A stretch of DNA of 64,000 nucleotides, taken from assembly GCF_041929845.1 (NCBI RefSeq), contig NZ_JBHEEH010000010.1, forward strand, positions 1-64,000. The letters run 5' to 3'. Origin of the DNA: Paenochrobactrum pullorum (lineage in GTDB: Bacteria; Pseudomonadota; Alphaproteobacteria; Rhizobiales; Rhizobiaceae). Shown here in pieces: positions 45,496 through 55,278 of this stretch. Every line of letters begins with the position of its first letter. The stretch's first letter is position 1. Under the pieces are notes generated by a model. The model had not been told where the DNA came from and did no database searches. It saw only the letters and a list, made by a program, of their open reading frames with translations. The position numbers and the translations under genes were made by a program.

Positions 45496-45806
45496 ATTTT
45501 AAAAATTACGTCGTAATCTTTAGAGCAAGAATCTTTAATAGTTTGTGGATTGTTTCGCTCATAACATACGCAGATGTAAAGGCACCGGAATGTCTGTTTT
45601 TTATATAACATGAACGAACAGTATCTCGGCTATGTCTGCTTTAAAGCGATTATGTCAGGTCTTGATCATGATCAAAAACAAGAAATATTGCAATTCTTGC
45701 TGACATGATTGACTAAAAGATATCCGCTATCGGAGTTTCAAGCATTTTTATGGTGTTTTCTACAAAAAGCGTCATATCTCTGCGTCAAGTTAAAAACTGC
45801 CGATTT
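45496..45806. other. Intergenic region with a short ORF and palindrome
   Basis: This 311-base stretch holds a 32-codon + strand frame (45610-45708) without a ribosome-binding site and a 14-base perfect palindrome TTGATCATGATCAA at 45662-45675. Neither can be assigned a role. The short frame has a balanced, helix-like composition but is weak evidence for a gene. Confidence 0.35.
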
Positions 45807-46073
45807 TCATGCAATTCCGCCGACAAAACCGCTTAGCTCATCAAGTCGTACCATCGCCATCCGCATTGAGCCACGGCAACCTTGCGCCTTACAGCGCGCA
45901 CGTTGCTCCACTTCATCCAGATAAAGTTGTTCATGCCCTTTAATGGAGCTGATGATAGCTTTATTAATATAGACAAGGCGGCCGCATTTTTTGCAGGTCA
46001 TCTCCAGCCTTTGATGATCTGCAAGGTCGCTGGCCTTATAGCGGGTTTTCCATCCTTTTGGAGAAGATGTCAT
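45807..46073 (-). CDS. Small zinc-ribbon protein
   Basis: An 88-residue protein with four cysteines in a zinc-ribbon arrangement: CKKC at about residues 27-30 and a CxxxxC pair near 61-66. The sequence around LYLDEVEQRARCKAQGCRG looks like a conserved small protein of rhizobia whose function is unknown. It is preceded six bases upstream by the stop of another short frame (46080-46265), so the two may be cotranscribed. Confidence 0.65.
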   Translation of the reverse strand: MTSSPKGWKTRYKASDLADHQRLEMTCKKCGRLVYINKAIISSIKGHEQLYLDEVEQRARCKAQGCRGSMRMAMVRLDELSGFVGGIA

Positions 46074-46079
46074 TTAACT

Positions 46080-46265
46080 TCACCGGAAATCGTCAGGCGA
46101 CAGAATACAGATATAACCGATTTTGCCGCTGAATTGCTCATCTGGCGGTGGTTTCCATTCGTCAAAGCTGGCAAGCGTTCTGGAATAGCGATTATTAAGA
46201 CCATCAATTGTACTATTGGTTTTTCCAGATAATAGCAGGCAGGTATTCGCATTTAGTCGATCCAA
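46080..46265 (-). CDS. Possible small protein or gene remnant
   Basis: A short frame of about 61 codons with a TTG start and no clear ribosome-binding site. The part SFDEWKPPPDEQFSGKIGY has normal protein-like composition and its stop lies just before the zinc-ribbon gene. It could be a real small gene or the 3' remnant of a larger one. A stop codon lies 12 codons upstream. Confidence 0.3.
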   Translation of the reverse strand: MDRLNANTCLLLSGKTNSTIDGLNNRYSRTLASFDEWKPPPDEQFSGKIGYICILSPDDFR

Positions 46266-46584
46266 AATCAGAACAAAGCAATCTGCTTTGTAAAACTATG
46301 TCCATTAATAGGTATATTTATCACTTATGGAAACTTGTTCCCAATTTGTTCTATATGTAAATAAGAGTCAAATTTTATTTTAAAGGTTACACACAAACAG
46401 GTCGAATCAAACACGCTTGTTAAGTGGCGCTGTTTTTTTTATAGCTTGTGAAAGGTGAAGGGCGAAAAACCAAAGCATCGATGAAATCAGTGGTATTTCA
46501 GACTTGATAATTTAGGATTTAATACTGTCACATAATGCTAAGTGACTAATATTATTATATTAATGCAACATTTAAAGAGAAAAG
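46266..46584. other. AT-rich region before tRNA-Thr
   Basis: No gene, repeat or RNA is supported in this 319-base AT-rich stretch. Confidence 0.5.
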
Positions 46585-46660
<76 letters not shown>

Positions 46661-46816
46661 AACCTTGATGCTGAAATAGCATATTAATTCAAAGAGTAAA
46701 GGCCAAAATCTAAAAAAACGTCGACTGGCTAAGTTTTTTTAGCTGTGCTACCCCTTTTTATGGATAAACTCACCAACTCGTCCACAGTTTGGCACTTACG
46801 GAGCCTGTAAAAACAT

Positions 46817-47593
46817 ATGTCGCGTGAATTTAAGACCTATCATTTCATTTCTTCCGGCACGAAAGATTCGCTTGAAGCCGAATCTTTGTGTGTTGCACGA
46901 TATGGTCAGGTAAAAATAGAAGATGCAGATGTGATTATCGCCCTTGGTGGTGATGGTTTGATGTTGCAGACATTACGCGACTTTATGAATACTGGAAAAC
47001 CGGTCTATGGGATGAATCGCGGCTCTGTTGGTTTTTTGATGAATGAATTTCATGTTGAGGAACTGCCTGAACGATTGTCTGATGCACAATTGGAAACGAT
47101 CCGGCCTTTAAGAATGCGTGCCAAAGCGGCAAGCGGGGGCGAGGTGGTCGCAATGGCCATCAATGAAGTTTCTTTGTTCCGCCAATCGTATCAGGCGGCA
47201 AAGGTACAGATTTCCATTGATGATAAAGTGCGGCTGGAAGAGCTGGTTTGTGATGGTGTCATGCTGGCAACGCCTGCGGGCTCCACCGCTTATAACTTGT
47301 CGGCGCAGGGACCGATTTTGCCACTGGAAGCACCGCTTTTGGCAATGACGGCTGTAAGCCCTTATCGACCGCGCCGTTGGGGCGGGGCACTTTTACCTAA
47401 AAATGTGACTGTACGTTTTGATATATTGGAGGCAGACAAGCGGCCCGTGAATGCAGTTGCGGATAATAAGGAAGTCAAATCCGTATTGAGTGTCACGATC
47501 CGTGAAGCCCGTAACAGCAAAATCAATATTCTGTTTGATAAAAACCATTCATGGGATGAACGGATTTTGACCGAGCAATTCCGGCATAATTGA
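46817..47593 (+). CDS. nadK: NAD kinase
   Basis: A 258-residue NAD/NADH kinase that makes NADP. The GGDG motif is at residues 44-47 (IIALGGDGLML) and the second signature TPAGSTAYNLSAQGPI is complete. The protein is of the short alphaproteobacterial type. GGAG lies 13 bases upstream of ATG 46817. It starts core DNA right of tRNA-Thr. Confidence 0.95.
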   Translation: MSREFKTYHFISSGTKDSLEAESLCVARYGQVKIEDADVIIALGGDGLMLQTLRDFMNTGKPVYGMNRGSVGFLMNEFHVEELPERLSDAQLETIRPLRMRAKAASGGEVVAMAINEVSLFRQSYQAAKVQISIDDKVRLEELVCDGVMLATPAGSTAYNLSAQGPILPLEAPLLAMTAVSPYRPRRWGGALLPKNVTVRFDILEADKRPVNAVADNKEVKSVLSVTIREARNSKINILFDKNHSWDERILTEQFRHN

Positions 47594-47901
47594 TGACGCA
47601 CAGTATAATGAGCAGATAAATTGTTCATCTCATCAAGAGAGAGATCAAATGTCTTATTTGTGTTTTTTATATTAAATCGGCCATTACAGGTTAAAATTTA
47701 AGCAAAATTCATGAATTGACGGGTCAAAATCCAACAAAAACGCCATTTTTGTTGACTTTTGCAGTTCTTCCTTTTAACGGAAAGCTAAAGATAAATGTCT
47801 GTACATTTATAAGCATATTCTTTCTGTCATTTTTAGCATTTTATAATGCTAACTCAGATTAATATGATCACTAAACCCAAGCTAAGAGAGCTAAGCCTCC
47901 A
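47594..47901 (+). promoter_or_regulatory. Structured leader of second DEAD-box helicase gene
   Basis: A 308-base AT-rich region with no gene but three perfect hairpins: CAACAAAAA/TTTTTGTTG (47732-47754), ATAAATGT/ACATTTAT (47791-47810) and AGCATT/AATGCT (47835-47850). It parallels the leader of the first helicase gene at 22270-22589. The first hairpin could also terminate read-through from nadK. Confidence 0.45.
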
Positions 47902-49452
47902 TTGACAACATTCGCCGAACTCGGACTTTCCCCGAAAGTGCTTTCAGCTGTAGAAACGGCAGGCTACACAGCCCCAACACCCATTCAGGCAGGCACTATT
48001 CCGCCAGCCCTTGAACGTAAAGATGTGTTGGGAATTGCACAAACAGGAACAGGTAAAACTGCTTCTTTCGTTTTACCTATGTTGACCTTGCTCGAAAAAG
48101 GTCGTGCCCGTGCCCGTATGCCGCGCACACTTATTCTGGAGCCAACCCGTGAACTGGCTGCACAGGTAGAAGAAAACTTCATCAAATACGGTATCAACCA
48201 CCGTCTCAATGTGGCTCTGCTCATCGGTGGCGTGTCGTTTGAAGAGCAGGAACGTAAGCTTGAACGGGGTGCCGATGTCTTGATCGCAACACCCGGCCGT
48301 ATGCTTGACCATTTTGAACGCGGTAAATTGCTTCTCAATGGCGTGGAAATCCTCGTTGTTGATGAGGCTGACCGTATGCTGGATATGGGCTTTATTCCGG
48401 ATATTGAACGTATTTGTAAACTTATTCCGTTTACCCGTCAGACCTTGTTTTTCTCGGCCACCATGCCGCCGGAAATTACCAAGCTGACCGAGCAATTCCT
48501 GCATTCACCGGTACGGATTGAAACGGAAAAAGCGTCTTCAACCGCAAAGACAGTAACGCAGCGCCTGATCAAATCCGGCAAAAAGCCATGGGATAAGCGC
48601 GCAGCCTTGCGTGATATTATTAATGCGGAAGAAGCTGATCTGAAAAATGCGATTATTTTCTGTAATCGCAAAAAAGATGTCTCCGAGCTGTTCCGCTCAC
48701 TGGTCAAACATGGTTTTGATGCCGGTGCGTTGCATGGCGACATGGATCAGCGCTCGCGTACGATGATGCTGAGTAACTTCAAAGAAGGTCGTTTGAAGCT
48801 TTTGGTGGCTTCCGATGTGGCAGCCCGCGGTCTTGATATTCCTGATGTCAGCCATGTGTTCAACTTTGATGTGCCGATCCATGCAGAAGATTATGTGCAT
48901 CGTATTGGCCGTACTGGTCGTGCAGGCCGTTCGGGCAAAGCTTTTACTGTCGTAACACAAGCCGATCTGAAACCGCTTTCAGCGATTGAAGAGATGATCA
49001 ACCAAAAAATCGAATGGCTGGATGGTGATTTGTCCACCTTGCCTGCGGTTGATGAAACCGAGGAAAAAACCAGTAATCGCCGCGGTCGTGATCATAAAAA
49101 TAAATCTAAAAAAGTGCATAATACGGATAAAGACCTGCGTGCCATTGAAAAAGAGCCACGCGTGACGGAAGAGATGCCGCAAGATTTGAGCAAGGCAGCC
49201 CAGCCGATTATTGATGATGTGCCGATTTTTGTAGGCCAGCATAAAAATGTTGCAGCCGATGCCGGCAGTCGTCGTGATCAGATCCGTGCATTAAATGAAG
49301 AACGCCGCATGCGTACTCAAAACGATCAGCAAAATCGTCGTAACAATCATCGTCGTGACCATGATGATTTCCCGTCTCCAATTGGTTTCGGTAATGATAT
49401 TCCGGCATTCATGCTGATTGAAATCAATATCGGTAACAGTCATTCAAACTGA
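47902..49452 (+). CDS. DEAD-box RNA helicase
   Basis: A 516-residue ATP-dependent RNA helicase. Q motif (TAPTPIQAGTIP), Walker A AQTGTGKT, PTRELAAQ, VVDEADRMLDMGF, SATMP, ASDVAARGLDIPD and HRIGRTGRAGR are all intact. The C-terminal tail is long, basic and Asn/Arg-rich, ending in SPIGFGNDIPAFML. It starts at TTG 47902. It is a paralogue of the helicase at 22590 but has a different tail, so the RNA targets may differ. Confidence 0.92.
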   Translation: MTTFAELGLSPKVLSAVETAGYTAPTPIQAGTIPPALERKDVLGIAQTGTGKTASFVLPMLTLLEKGRARARMPRTLILEPTRELAAQVEENFIKYGINHRLNVALLIGGVSFEEQERKLERGADVLIATPGRMLDHFERGKLLLNGVEILVVDEADRMLDMGFIPDIERICKLIPFTRQTLFFSATMPPEITKLTEQFLHSPVRIETEKASSTAKTVTQRLIKSGKKPWDKRAALRDIINAEEADLKNAIIFCNRKKDVSELFRSLVKHGFDAGALHGDMDQRSRTMMLSNFKEGRLKLLVASDVAARGLDIPDVSHVFNFDVPIHAEDYVHRIGRTGRAGRSGKAFTVVTQADLKPLSAIEEMINQKIEWLDGDLSTLPAVDETEEKTSNRRGRDHKNKSKKVHNTDKDLRAIEKEPRVTEEMPQDLSKAAQPIIDDVPIFVGQHKNVAADAGSRRDQIRALNEERRMRTQNDQQNRRNNHRRDHDDFPSPIGFGNDIPAFMLIEINIGNSHSN

Positions 49453-49484
49453 TAATCTGATTATCAATAAAGCCGATTGCCAAT

Positions 49485-49515
49485 AAAAAAAGCCGGTCAT
49501 TAGACCGGCTTTTTT
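49485..49515. terminator. Bidirectional terminator after helicase 2
   Basis: A 13-bp stem (AAAAAAGCCGGTC with GACCGGCTTTTTT) with loop ATTA. It lies between two convergent genes and suits both. Confidence 0.9.
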
Positions 49516-49530
49516 ATTTCTGTTCTTTAT

Positions 49531-50739
49531 TTATGCTTTACGTTTCGAAAAGGCGGGCAAAAGCTTGTTGAAGCCGCTGCCCGGACGCAAACCTTCACGC
49601 ATGAAGAATGAGCGTAATGGCATGAAATTGCGCAACATTTCCAAACCCAGATTACGTGCAATCTGTGCCGGCAACATTGGTGACAGCAATGAACGGTTTA
49701 GAGCGTCTACCGAGCCGGTGCGCGCCAAAATATCAGGGCGGCGTAAACGATCATATTGACGGATAACCCGATCATTGCCCGGATCGCTGATATCAGCTTT
49801 TAAGGCAATCAGGATGGTTTCAATGTCACGCGTACCCAGATTAAGCCCTTGTGCACCGATTGGCGGAAACACATGCGCTGCCTCACCAATTAAAATTGTG
49901 CGCTTGGCGGCAAAAACATGAGGTACCAGTCCTGAAAGAGGCCAGGCTTGCGGAACAGTTTCCACACTCACCCCGCCGAGCATGGATTGCATGCGTTTTT
50001 CAATTTCACGGGAAAGCTGCTCCGCACTCATTGTCAAAAGTGTGGTTGCTTGTGCCGGATCCACGACCCATACCAAACTGGAGCGATTGCCTTGGAGGGG
50101 AACTTGAGTGAACGGGCCGGTTTCGGTATGAAATTCTGTGGAGATATTTTCATGCGGGCGTTCATGGCTGAAGCATAAAACAACCGCCGTTTGCGGATAA
50201 GCCCATTTATGTGTGTGGATACCAGCAGCATCTCTGGCGCCTGAGTTGCGGCCATCTGCGGCAATCAAAAGCCGTGTGTTGAATAGTTGACCATCCGATA
50301 GGGTCAGTTCAACTTGATCTTTATGGGAGATAAAACTTTCTGCAATCGCATAAATGCGCTCAATACGAGAATCAGTTGCGACTGCTTCACTAAGCTTTTC
50401 ATTGAGGTGCGCGTTTGGAATATTGAAACCAAAGGTTTCCTCACCAAGCTCGGATGCTCTGAAGGTGACGGTCGGACTACGCACCAAGCGTTTGGTGCCA
50501 TCAATAATACGCATGGAAGAAAGAGCGGCAGCTTTGGGACGAGTTGCATCCCAGACATGGATGCTTTCCAAAAACTGAATTGCCGGATTCATCAAAGCAG
50601 TCGTGCGCCGGTCATCTTTATCGGTTTCAGGGCCGATCAGGGTGACATGATAGCCACGTCCTGTTAGCGCTAACGCTGCCATCATACCGGCAGGTCCGCC
50701 ACCATTGATTATAATATCTCTTGTCTGGCCATGTTCCAT
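49531..50739 (-). CDS. UbiH/UbiF-type FAD-dependent monooxygenase
   Basis: A 402-residue flavin hydroxylase of the UbiH/UbiF/COQ6 group that adds hydroxyls during ubiquinone synthesis. The FAD-binding GGGPAGMMAALAL is at the N-terminus, and the second FAD motif reads LIGEAAHVFPPIGAQGLNLG (GEAAH in place of the common GDAAH). Which ring position is modified is unknown. The frame extends upstream, but GAGGAT lies eight bases before ATG 50739. Confidence 0.87.
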   Translation of the reverse strand: MEHGQTRDIIINGGGPAGMMAALALTGRGYHVTLIGPETDKDDRRTTALMNPAIQFLESIHVWDATRPKAAALSSMRIIDGTKRLVRSPTVTFRASELGEETFGFNIPNAHLNEKLSEAVATDSRIERIYAIAESFISHKDQVELTLSDGQLFNTRLLIAADGRNSGARDAAGIHTHKWAYPQTAVVLCFSHERPHENISTEFHTETGPFTQVPLQGNRSSLVWVVDPAQATTLLTMSAEQLSREIEKRMQSMLGGVSVETVPQAWPLSGLVPHVFAAKRTILIGEAAHVFPPIGAQGLNLGTRDIETILIALKADISDPGNDRVIRQYDRLRRPDILARTGSVDALNRSLLSPMLPAQIARNLGLEMLRNFMPLRSFFMREGLRPGSGFNKLLPAFSKRKA

Positions 50740-50966
50740 TAAACTTATCCTCAATATGAAGACGCTTTCGTTGATTCCTCAACAGAATATAAGTCTTGCT
50801 GGCTTTTATAGCATTTAACGGTGTAAAGGCTAATGAGAGAAAACGTGCATTTAATGGCAGTTTTATTTTGTGGTTTGCATGCTATCGCCAAAGGCTGATA
50901 GAAAACCATCTGAATTCATGCTGATATTGCAGCTTATAAGAGATAAAGACAGAAACGGTTAAGAGC

Positions 50967-51731
50967 GTGAAAAGCAAATTTGCAGATAAGATCAAAGTGA
51001 AAAAAGTTACGGCACCACAGGCCAAGGCTTTTTCGGTTCACTTACTCACCGCATCCGGCTCGTTTCTGGCATTCCTGTCAATCGTCGCCGCCAGCGATGG
51101 GCGCTGGACAGCAATGTTCTGGTGGTTAGGCTTGGCACTCTTTGTCGATGGTATCGACGGACCAATTGCCCGCAAACTCGAAGTCAAATATGTCCTGCCA
51201 AATTGGTCGGGCGAATTGCTCGATAATATTATCGACTATGTGACTTATGTTTTAATTCCCGCTTTTGCGCTCTATCAAAGCGGTTTTATGGGACAAAATC
51301 TGTCCTTCATTTCCGGTGCCATTATCGTTGTCTCAAGTGCGATTTATTACGCCGACACGGGGATGAAAACGCGCGAAAACTTCTTTAAAGGTTTTCCGGT
51401 TGTGTGGAATATGGTGGTTTTCACGCTGTTTATCGTGCGCCCGGGCGAATGGGTCGCTTTCAGCATTGTCGTTGTTTCGGCCATTCTCTCGTTCCTGCCG
51501 ATTTACTTTCTGCACCCAGTGCGGGTTGTGCGCTTGCGTAAGCTTAATTTGAGCATTTTCCTGCTCTGGTGTGTGCTGGGGATCGCCGCACTTTATTACA
51601 TGCTTGATGCACCATTATGGCTGCGTGTAGCAATTTCCGTTGCAGGTCTTTATATGTATTGCATCGGTGCGATTATGCAGTTTTTTCCAAAACTTGGTAG
51701 TTCAGGTAAAAGTTTGAAGGGTAGCATATGA
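50967..51731 (+). CDS. pcs: Phosphatidylcholine synthase
   Basis: A 254-residue membrane enzyme that makes phosphatidylcholine from choline and CDP-diacylglycerol. The CDP-alcohol phosphotransferase motif is visible as DGIDGPIAR followed by GELLDNIIDY. About seven to eight helices are predicted. It begins at GTG 50967. This lipid pathway is typical of plant- and animal-associated Hyphomicrobiales, where it affects host interaction. Its end overlaps the next gene by four bases. Confidence 0.92.
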   Translation: MKSKFADKIKVKKVTAPQAKAFSVHLLTASGSFLAFLSIVAASDGRWTAMFWWLGLALFVDGIDGPIARKLEVKYVLPNWSGELLDNIIDYVTYVLIPAFALYQSGFMGQNLSFISGAIIVVSSAIYYADTGMKTRENFFKGFPVVWNMVVFTLFIVRPGEWVAFSIVVVSAILSFLPIYFLHPVRVVRLRKLNLSIFLLWCVLGIAALYYMLDAPLWLRVAISVAGLYMYCIGAIMQFFPKLGSSGKSLKGSI

Positions 51732-52705
51732 TGATCAATGCAATCAGCGTATCGCAAACGGGTGGCGCGGAAGAACTAAAATATCAAACAGTGGAAATCG
51801 GCGAGCCGCAAGCAGGTGAAGCCAAAGTTCGTCATGTCGCGGTTGGTGTAAATTTCATTGATGTGTATTTCCGTACCGGCCTTTACAAGGCAGAAAAGCT
51901 CCCCTTTACCCCCGGTAATGAAGGTGCAGGTATTGTGGTTTCTGTCGGTGAAGGTGTCACGAATGTAAAGGTTGGTGACCGCGTTGCTTATGTCGGCTCT
52001 CCCGGTTCTTATGCGGATGAACGCATTGTTGCAGCCGACCGTTTGGTGATTGTGCCGGATGAAGTGGATTTGAAGCAAGCAGCTGGCATGATGCTCAAAG
52101 GCATGACCGCGCAATATTTGCTGCGCCAGACTTTTAAGGTTCAAAAAGGTACTACGCTTTTGTTCCATGCCGCTGCCGGTGGTGTGGGCTTGATTGCCGG
52201 GCAGTGGGCAAAATATTTAGGCGCAACCGTTATCGGTACTGCCGGTTCGGAAGAAAAAGCCAATTTTGCCCTTGCGCATGGTTTTGATCATGTCATCAAT
52301 TATAATACAGAAAATTTCATTGAGCGCGTTAAAGAAATCACCAATGGTGCAGGTGTTGATGTCGTCTATGATTCCGTCGGAAAAGATACCTATATGGGTT
52401 CGCTGGATGTGTTGAAATTCCGCGGCATGCTGGTGAGTTTCGGCCAGTCCTCCGGTTCTATTCCGCCATTTGATCTGGGGCTTTTGTCACAAAAAGGTTC
52501 GTTGTTTGTAACTCGTCCAACACTTTTCCATTATATCGCCAAGCGTGAAGAGCTGGAAAGAACGGCTCAGGATCTGTTTGATGTGGTGGCTAAAGGTGTG
52601 GTGAAAATCAATATCAACCAAACCTATGCACTGAAAGATGCCCGTCAGGCGCATGAGGATTTAGAGGGGCGCAAAACCACCGGCGGAACAATCCTGATCC
52701 CTTAA
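51728..52705 (+). CDS. qor: Quinone oxidoreductase (zinc-independent MDR family)
   Basis: A 325-residue NADPH-dependent reductase of the medium-chain dehydrogenase family. FIDVYFRTGLYK and FTPGNEGAGIV near the start and the cofactor loop AAAGGVGLIAGQWAKYLGA are characteristic of Qor. It lacks the zinc-binding cysteines. It overlaps the pcs stop (ATGA), so translation is coupled. A functional link to lipid synthesis is not evident. A terminator follows. Confidence 0.92.
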   Translation: MMINAISVSQTGGAEELKYQTVEIGEPQAGEAKVRHVAVGVNFIDVYFRTGLYKAEKLPFTPGNEGAGIVVSVGEGVTNVKVGDRVAYVGSPGSYADERIVAADRLVIVPDEVDLKQAAGMMLKGMTAQYLLRQTFKVQKGTTLLFHAAAGGVGLIAGQWAKYLGATVIGTAGSEEKANFALAHGFDHVINYNTENFIERVKEITNGAGVDVVYDSVGKDTYMGSLDVLKFRGMLVSFGQSSGSIPPFDLGLLSQKGSLFVTRPTLFHYIAKREELERTAQDLFDVVAKGVVKININQTYALKDARQAHEDLEGRKTTGGTILIP

Positions 52706-52726
52706 AACGTGAATGATAATTTATAA

Positions 52727-52761
52727 AAAAGCGGCTTTGAATGATCAAAGCCGCTTTTTTA
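52727..52761. terminator. Terminator after qor
   Basis: AAAAAAGCGGCTTTGA and TCAAAGCCGCTTTTTT form a long stem ending in T-runs on both strands, suiting the convergent qor and glycosyltransferase genes. Confidence 0.9.
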
Positions 52762-52770
52762 TTATCCGTT

Positions 52771-54267
52771 TTAATAGGCGTTTTCCGTATTGAGCAACCG
52801 GATGGGGGTTAGAAGCAAAATCTTCAGATCAAACCATAGTGACCAGTTTTCGATATAATAAAGATCGAATTCAGTGCGCATACGGATTTTTTCGGCATTA
52901 TCAATTTCACCGCGCCAGCCATTTATCTGTGCCCAGCCAGTCACGCCTGGTTTAACGCGGTGGCGAGCAAAATAGCCATCCACCACTTCATTATAAAGCA
53001 GATTGTGCGAAATAGCAGAAACCGCATGCGGGCGAGGGCCGACCAGAGACAGTGAGCCGCCCAGCGCATTAAAAAACTGCGGCAATTCATCAATGGATGA
53101 TTTACGGATAAAGCGCCCCACACGGGTTATGCGTGGATCATTGCGGCTAACTGTTACTTTCGCGTTGAAATCACTTTGCTCATGATGCATTGAGCGGAAT
53201 TTCCATACCTCAATCACTTCATTATTGAAGCCGTGACGCTTTTGTTTGAAAAACACAGGGCCGCGACTGTCTAGTTTGATCGCGACGGCTGTCAGCAACA
53301 TGATCGGTGAAAAAATGATAATGCCGATAATGCTGAAAACAATATCGAAAATCCGTTTAGCGACAGAATCCCAATCGGTAATTGGTTTGTCGAACACATC
53401 GAGCATCGGCAGGTTGCCGATATAGGAGTAAGCGCGCGGGCGGAAACGCAGGTGGTTATTATGTGCAGATAAGCGGATATCAACCGGCAGTACCCACAGC
53501 TTTTTCAATAGCGACAAGACGCGCTCTTCGGCAGAAATGGGTATCGATACAATCAGCATATCAATATGGGCGATACGGGCAAATTCAACCAGTTCGGATA
53601 TATTGCCAAGCTTGGGGTAACCGGCCACAATAGGTGGTGAACGTCGGTTATCACGGTCATCAAAAATACCGCAAATACGGATATCATTTTCAGGTTGTGC
53701 TTCCAAAGAGCGGATCAATGTCTCGGCATTACCGCCACCACCGACAATCACGGCGCGCCGTTCCATGGTACCATCACGCACCCATAAGCGGATTTTATAA
53801 GCGGTAATTGCACGCATCAAGGTTAGGATAATAAAACCAGAAACGAACCAAAGCAAAAACCAGCCACGCGAAAAATCTGCCGAAACCTTGAGCAAAAAGG
53901 CAGCCGCCGTCAGCACTGTAAATGCAGAAACCCAAGCGATAAACATACGACTGATTTGTTTGAGCGGTGTTCTTAATGCCGAAAGCTGATAGCAATCATT
54001 GATTTCCATGAAAGCGAGATAAAATGCCGCCCCGCAAAGACTGACAAATGGATAATAAAACCAGACCTTGGAAGAAAATCCAACATATAAGAAAAAGCAA
54101 GCAAGGCCGACAATGGTGACGGCAGCAAATTCTGCAATACGGGTCAAACCGCAAAACATGACAGGAGAATAAGTATTGCTCCTGTATTGCTCGGCAACTT
54201 GCGCAGCCATCGGATTGAGGATCACCGGTTCGGTGTTCGTTGACTGGCCATTTGTATTGTCACTCAC
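52771..54267 (-). CDS. Undecaprenyl-phosphate glucose phosphotransferase-type enzyme
   Basis: A 498-residue polyprenyl glycosylphosphotransferase of the WcaJ/PssY/UppE kind. The N-terminal half has four or five helices, followed by a nucleotide-binding-like domain (VIVGGGGNAETLIRSLE). The C-terminal catalytic domain shows FKQKRHGFN, KFRSMH, IDELPQFFNALGGSLSLVGPRP and RHRVKPGVTGWAQINGWRG. It attaches the first sugar to the lipid carrier for a surface polysaccharide. It faces the same way as the Wza-like gene upstream. Confidence 0.92.
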   Translation of the reverse strand: MSDNTNGQSTNTEPVILNPMAAQVAEQYRSNTYSPVMFCGLTRIAEFAAVTIVGLACFFLYVGFSSKVWFYYPFVSLCGAAFYLAFMEINDCYQLSALRTPLKQISRMFIAWVSAFTVLTAAAFLLKVSADFSRGWFLLWFVSGFIILTLMRAITAYKIRLWVRDGTMERRAVIVGGGGNAETLIRSLEAQPENDIRICGIFDDRDNRRSPPIVAGYPKLGNISELVEFARIAHIDMLIVSIPISAEERVLSLLKKLWVLPVDIRLSAHNNHLRFRPRAYSYIGNLPMLDVFDKPITDWDSVAKRIFDIVFSIIGIIIFSPIMLLTAVAIKLDSRGPVFFKQKRHGFNNEVIEVWKFRSMHHEQSDFNAKVTVSRNDPRITRVGRFIRKSSIDELPQFFNALGGSLSLVGPRPHAVSAISHNLLYNEVVDGYFARHRVKPGVTGWAQINGWRGEIDNAEKIRMRTEFDLYYIENWSLWFDLKILLLTPIRLLNTENAY

Positions 54268-54408
54268 GCAGAAAGCCTCACATCGGAAAAATGATAGATC
54301 AGAACCTAAGGCTTTAACATGCTATAGTGTAAAAATCCTGTGATTTTTTATTTAAAAACAGTATGAACGGCAGAAAAACAACTGCAAAAAATATTAGATA
54401 TGTTTACG

Positions 54409-55002
54409 TTAAAATAGTCTCTCGCGTACATAAATTGTGTCACCCGGCATAATAGGTGCGGAAATCATCACGCGTCCTGTAATGATTTCTTGCTTAATCT
54501 GACGCGTAATGTCGATATCGCTTTGGTTGGCGCGAGGGCTAAAGCCTCCAGCGGCCGCAATTGCCTTTTGTGCAGTCATACCGGGCACATAGCTATATTG
54601 TCCGGCTGCCCCCACTTCTCCCATAATGAAGACAGGGCGATAACGGTCAATTTCAACGCTGACATTCGGTTGGCGCAAATAGCCATTGCGTAAATGATTG
54701 CTGATTTCTGCTTCTAGCTGTTTCAAAGTTTTGCCACGGGCAGGAATATTACCAATCAGTGGGAAGGAAATAAAACCGGCCGGATCCACATTATAGGTAT
54801 TGGTCAGATCACTTTGTTCGAAGACAGTGACCCGAATGCGGTCACCGGCATCCAATATATAAGGTTGATTGAGTACTTTGTAGAAACTATCGGGAGCAAG
54901 GCGATAGCCGGAGCAGCCGCTAAGTGAGAGGCAAACAGCAGCAATGGCAAGAAATGCACACTTTGTTTTGCCATTATTTGATTTTAGCTGACCAAACATC
55001 AC
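54409..55002 (-). CDS. Wza-like polysaccharide export lipoprotein
   Basis: A 197-residue outer-membrane polysaccharide export protein. A lipobox ends at Cys29 or so (SLSGCSGY). The polysaccharide export domain reads YILDAGDRIRVTVFEQSDLTN, and an SLBB-type region follows (VFIMGEVGAAGQYSYVPG). It is shorter than E. coli Wza, as is common in the UppC/ExoF-type group. It lies upstream of the glycosylphosphotransferase on the same strand and divergent from the Wzc-like gene. Confidence 0.9.
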   Translation of the reverse strand: MMFGQLKSNNGKTKCAFLAIAAVCLSLSGCSGYRLAPDSFYKVLNQPYILDAGDRIRVTVFEQSDLTNTYNVDPAGFISFPLIGNIPARGKTLKQLEAEISNHLRNGYLRQPNVSVEIDRYRPVFIMGEVGAAGQYSYVPGMTAQKAIAAAGGFSPRANQSDIDITRQIKQEIITGRVMISAPIMPGDTIYVRERLF

Positions 55003-55278
55003 TGCCCCTTAGGAGTATCAAGCCTGTGTTAATTTACATAGCTTGAAACATCGATTCCCGATTATTTATCATAAAGCTTCACACCCTTTATCAAATAATT
55101 AAGGTTAATGCAGAGTAAAGAATGTGGGATGATGTTGATTTTATCATAAAAATCAACTCATTCGTTTAAAATCATATAAAAATTTGTCTCTTGCCAGTTT
55201 GACGTTAATGCTTAAGTGATGAAGTTTAATTAGATTTTCTCTCGAATATCGGGAGTATGACGTCAGTGGAGTTAGGGG

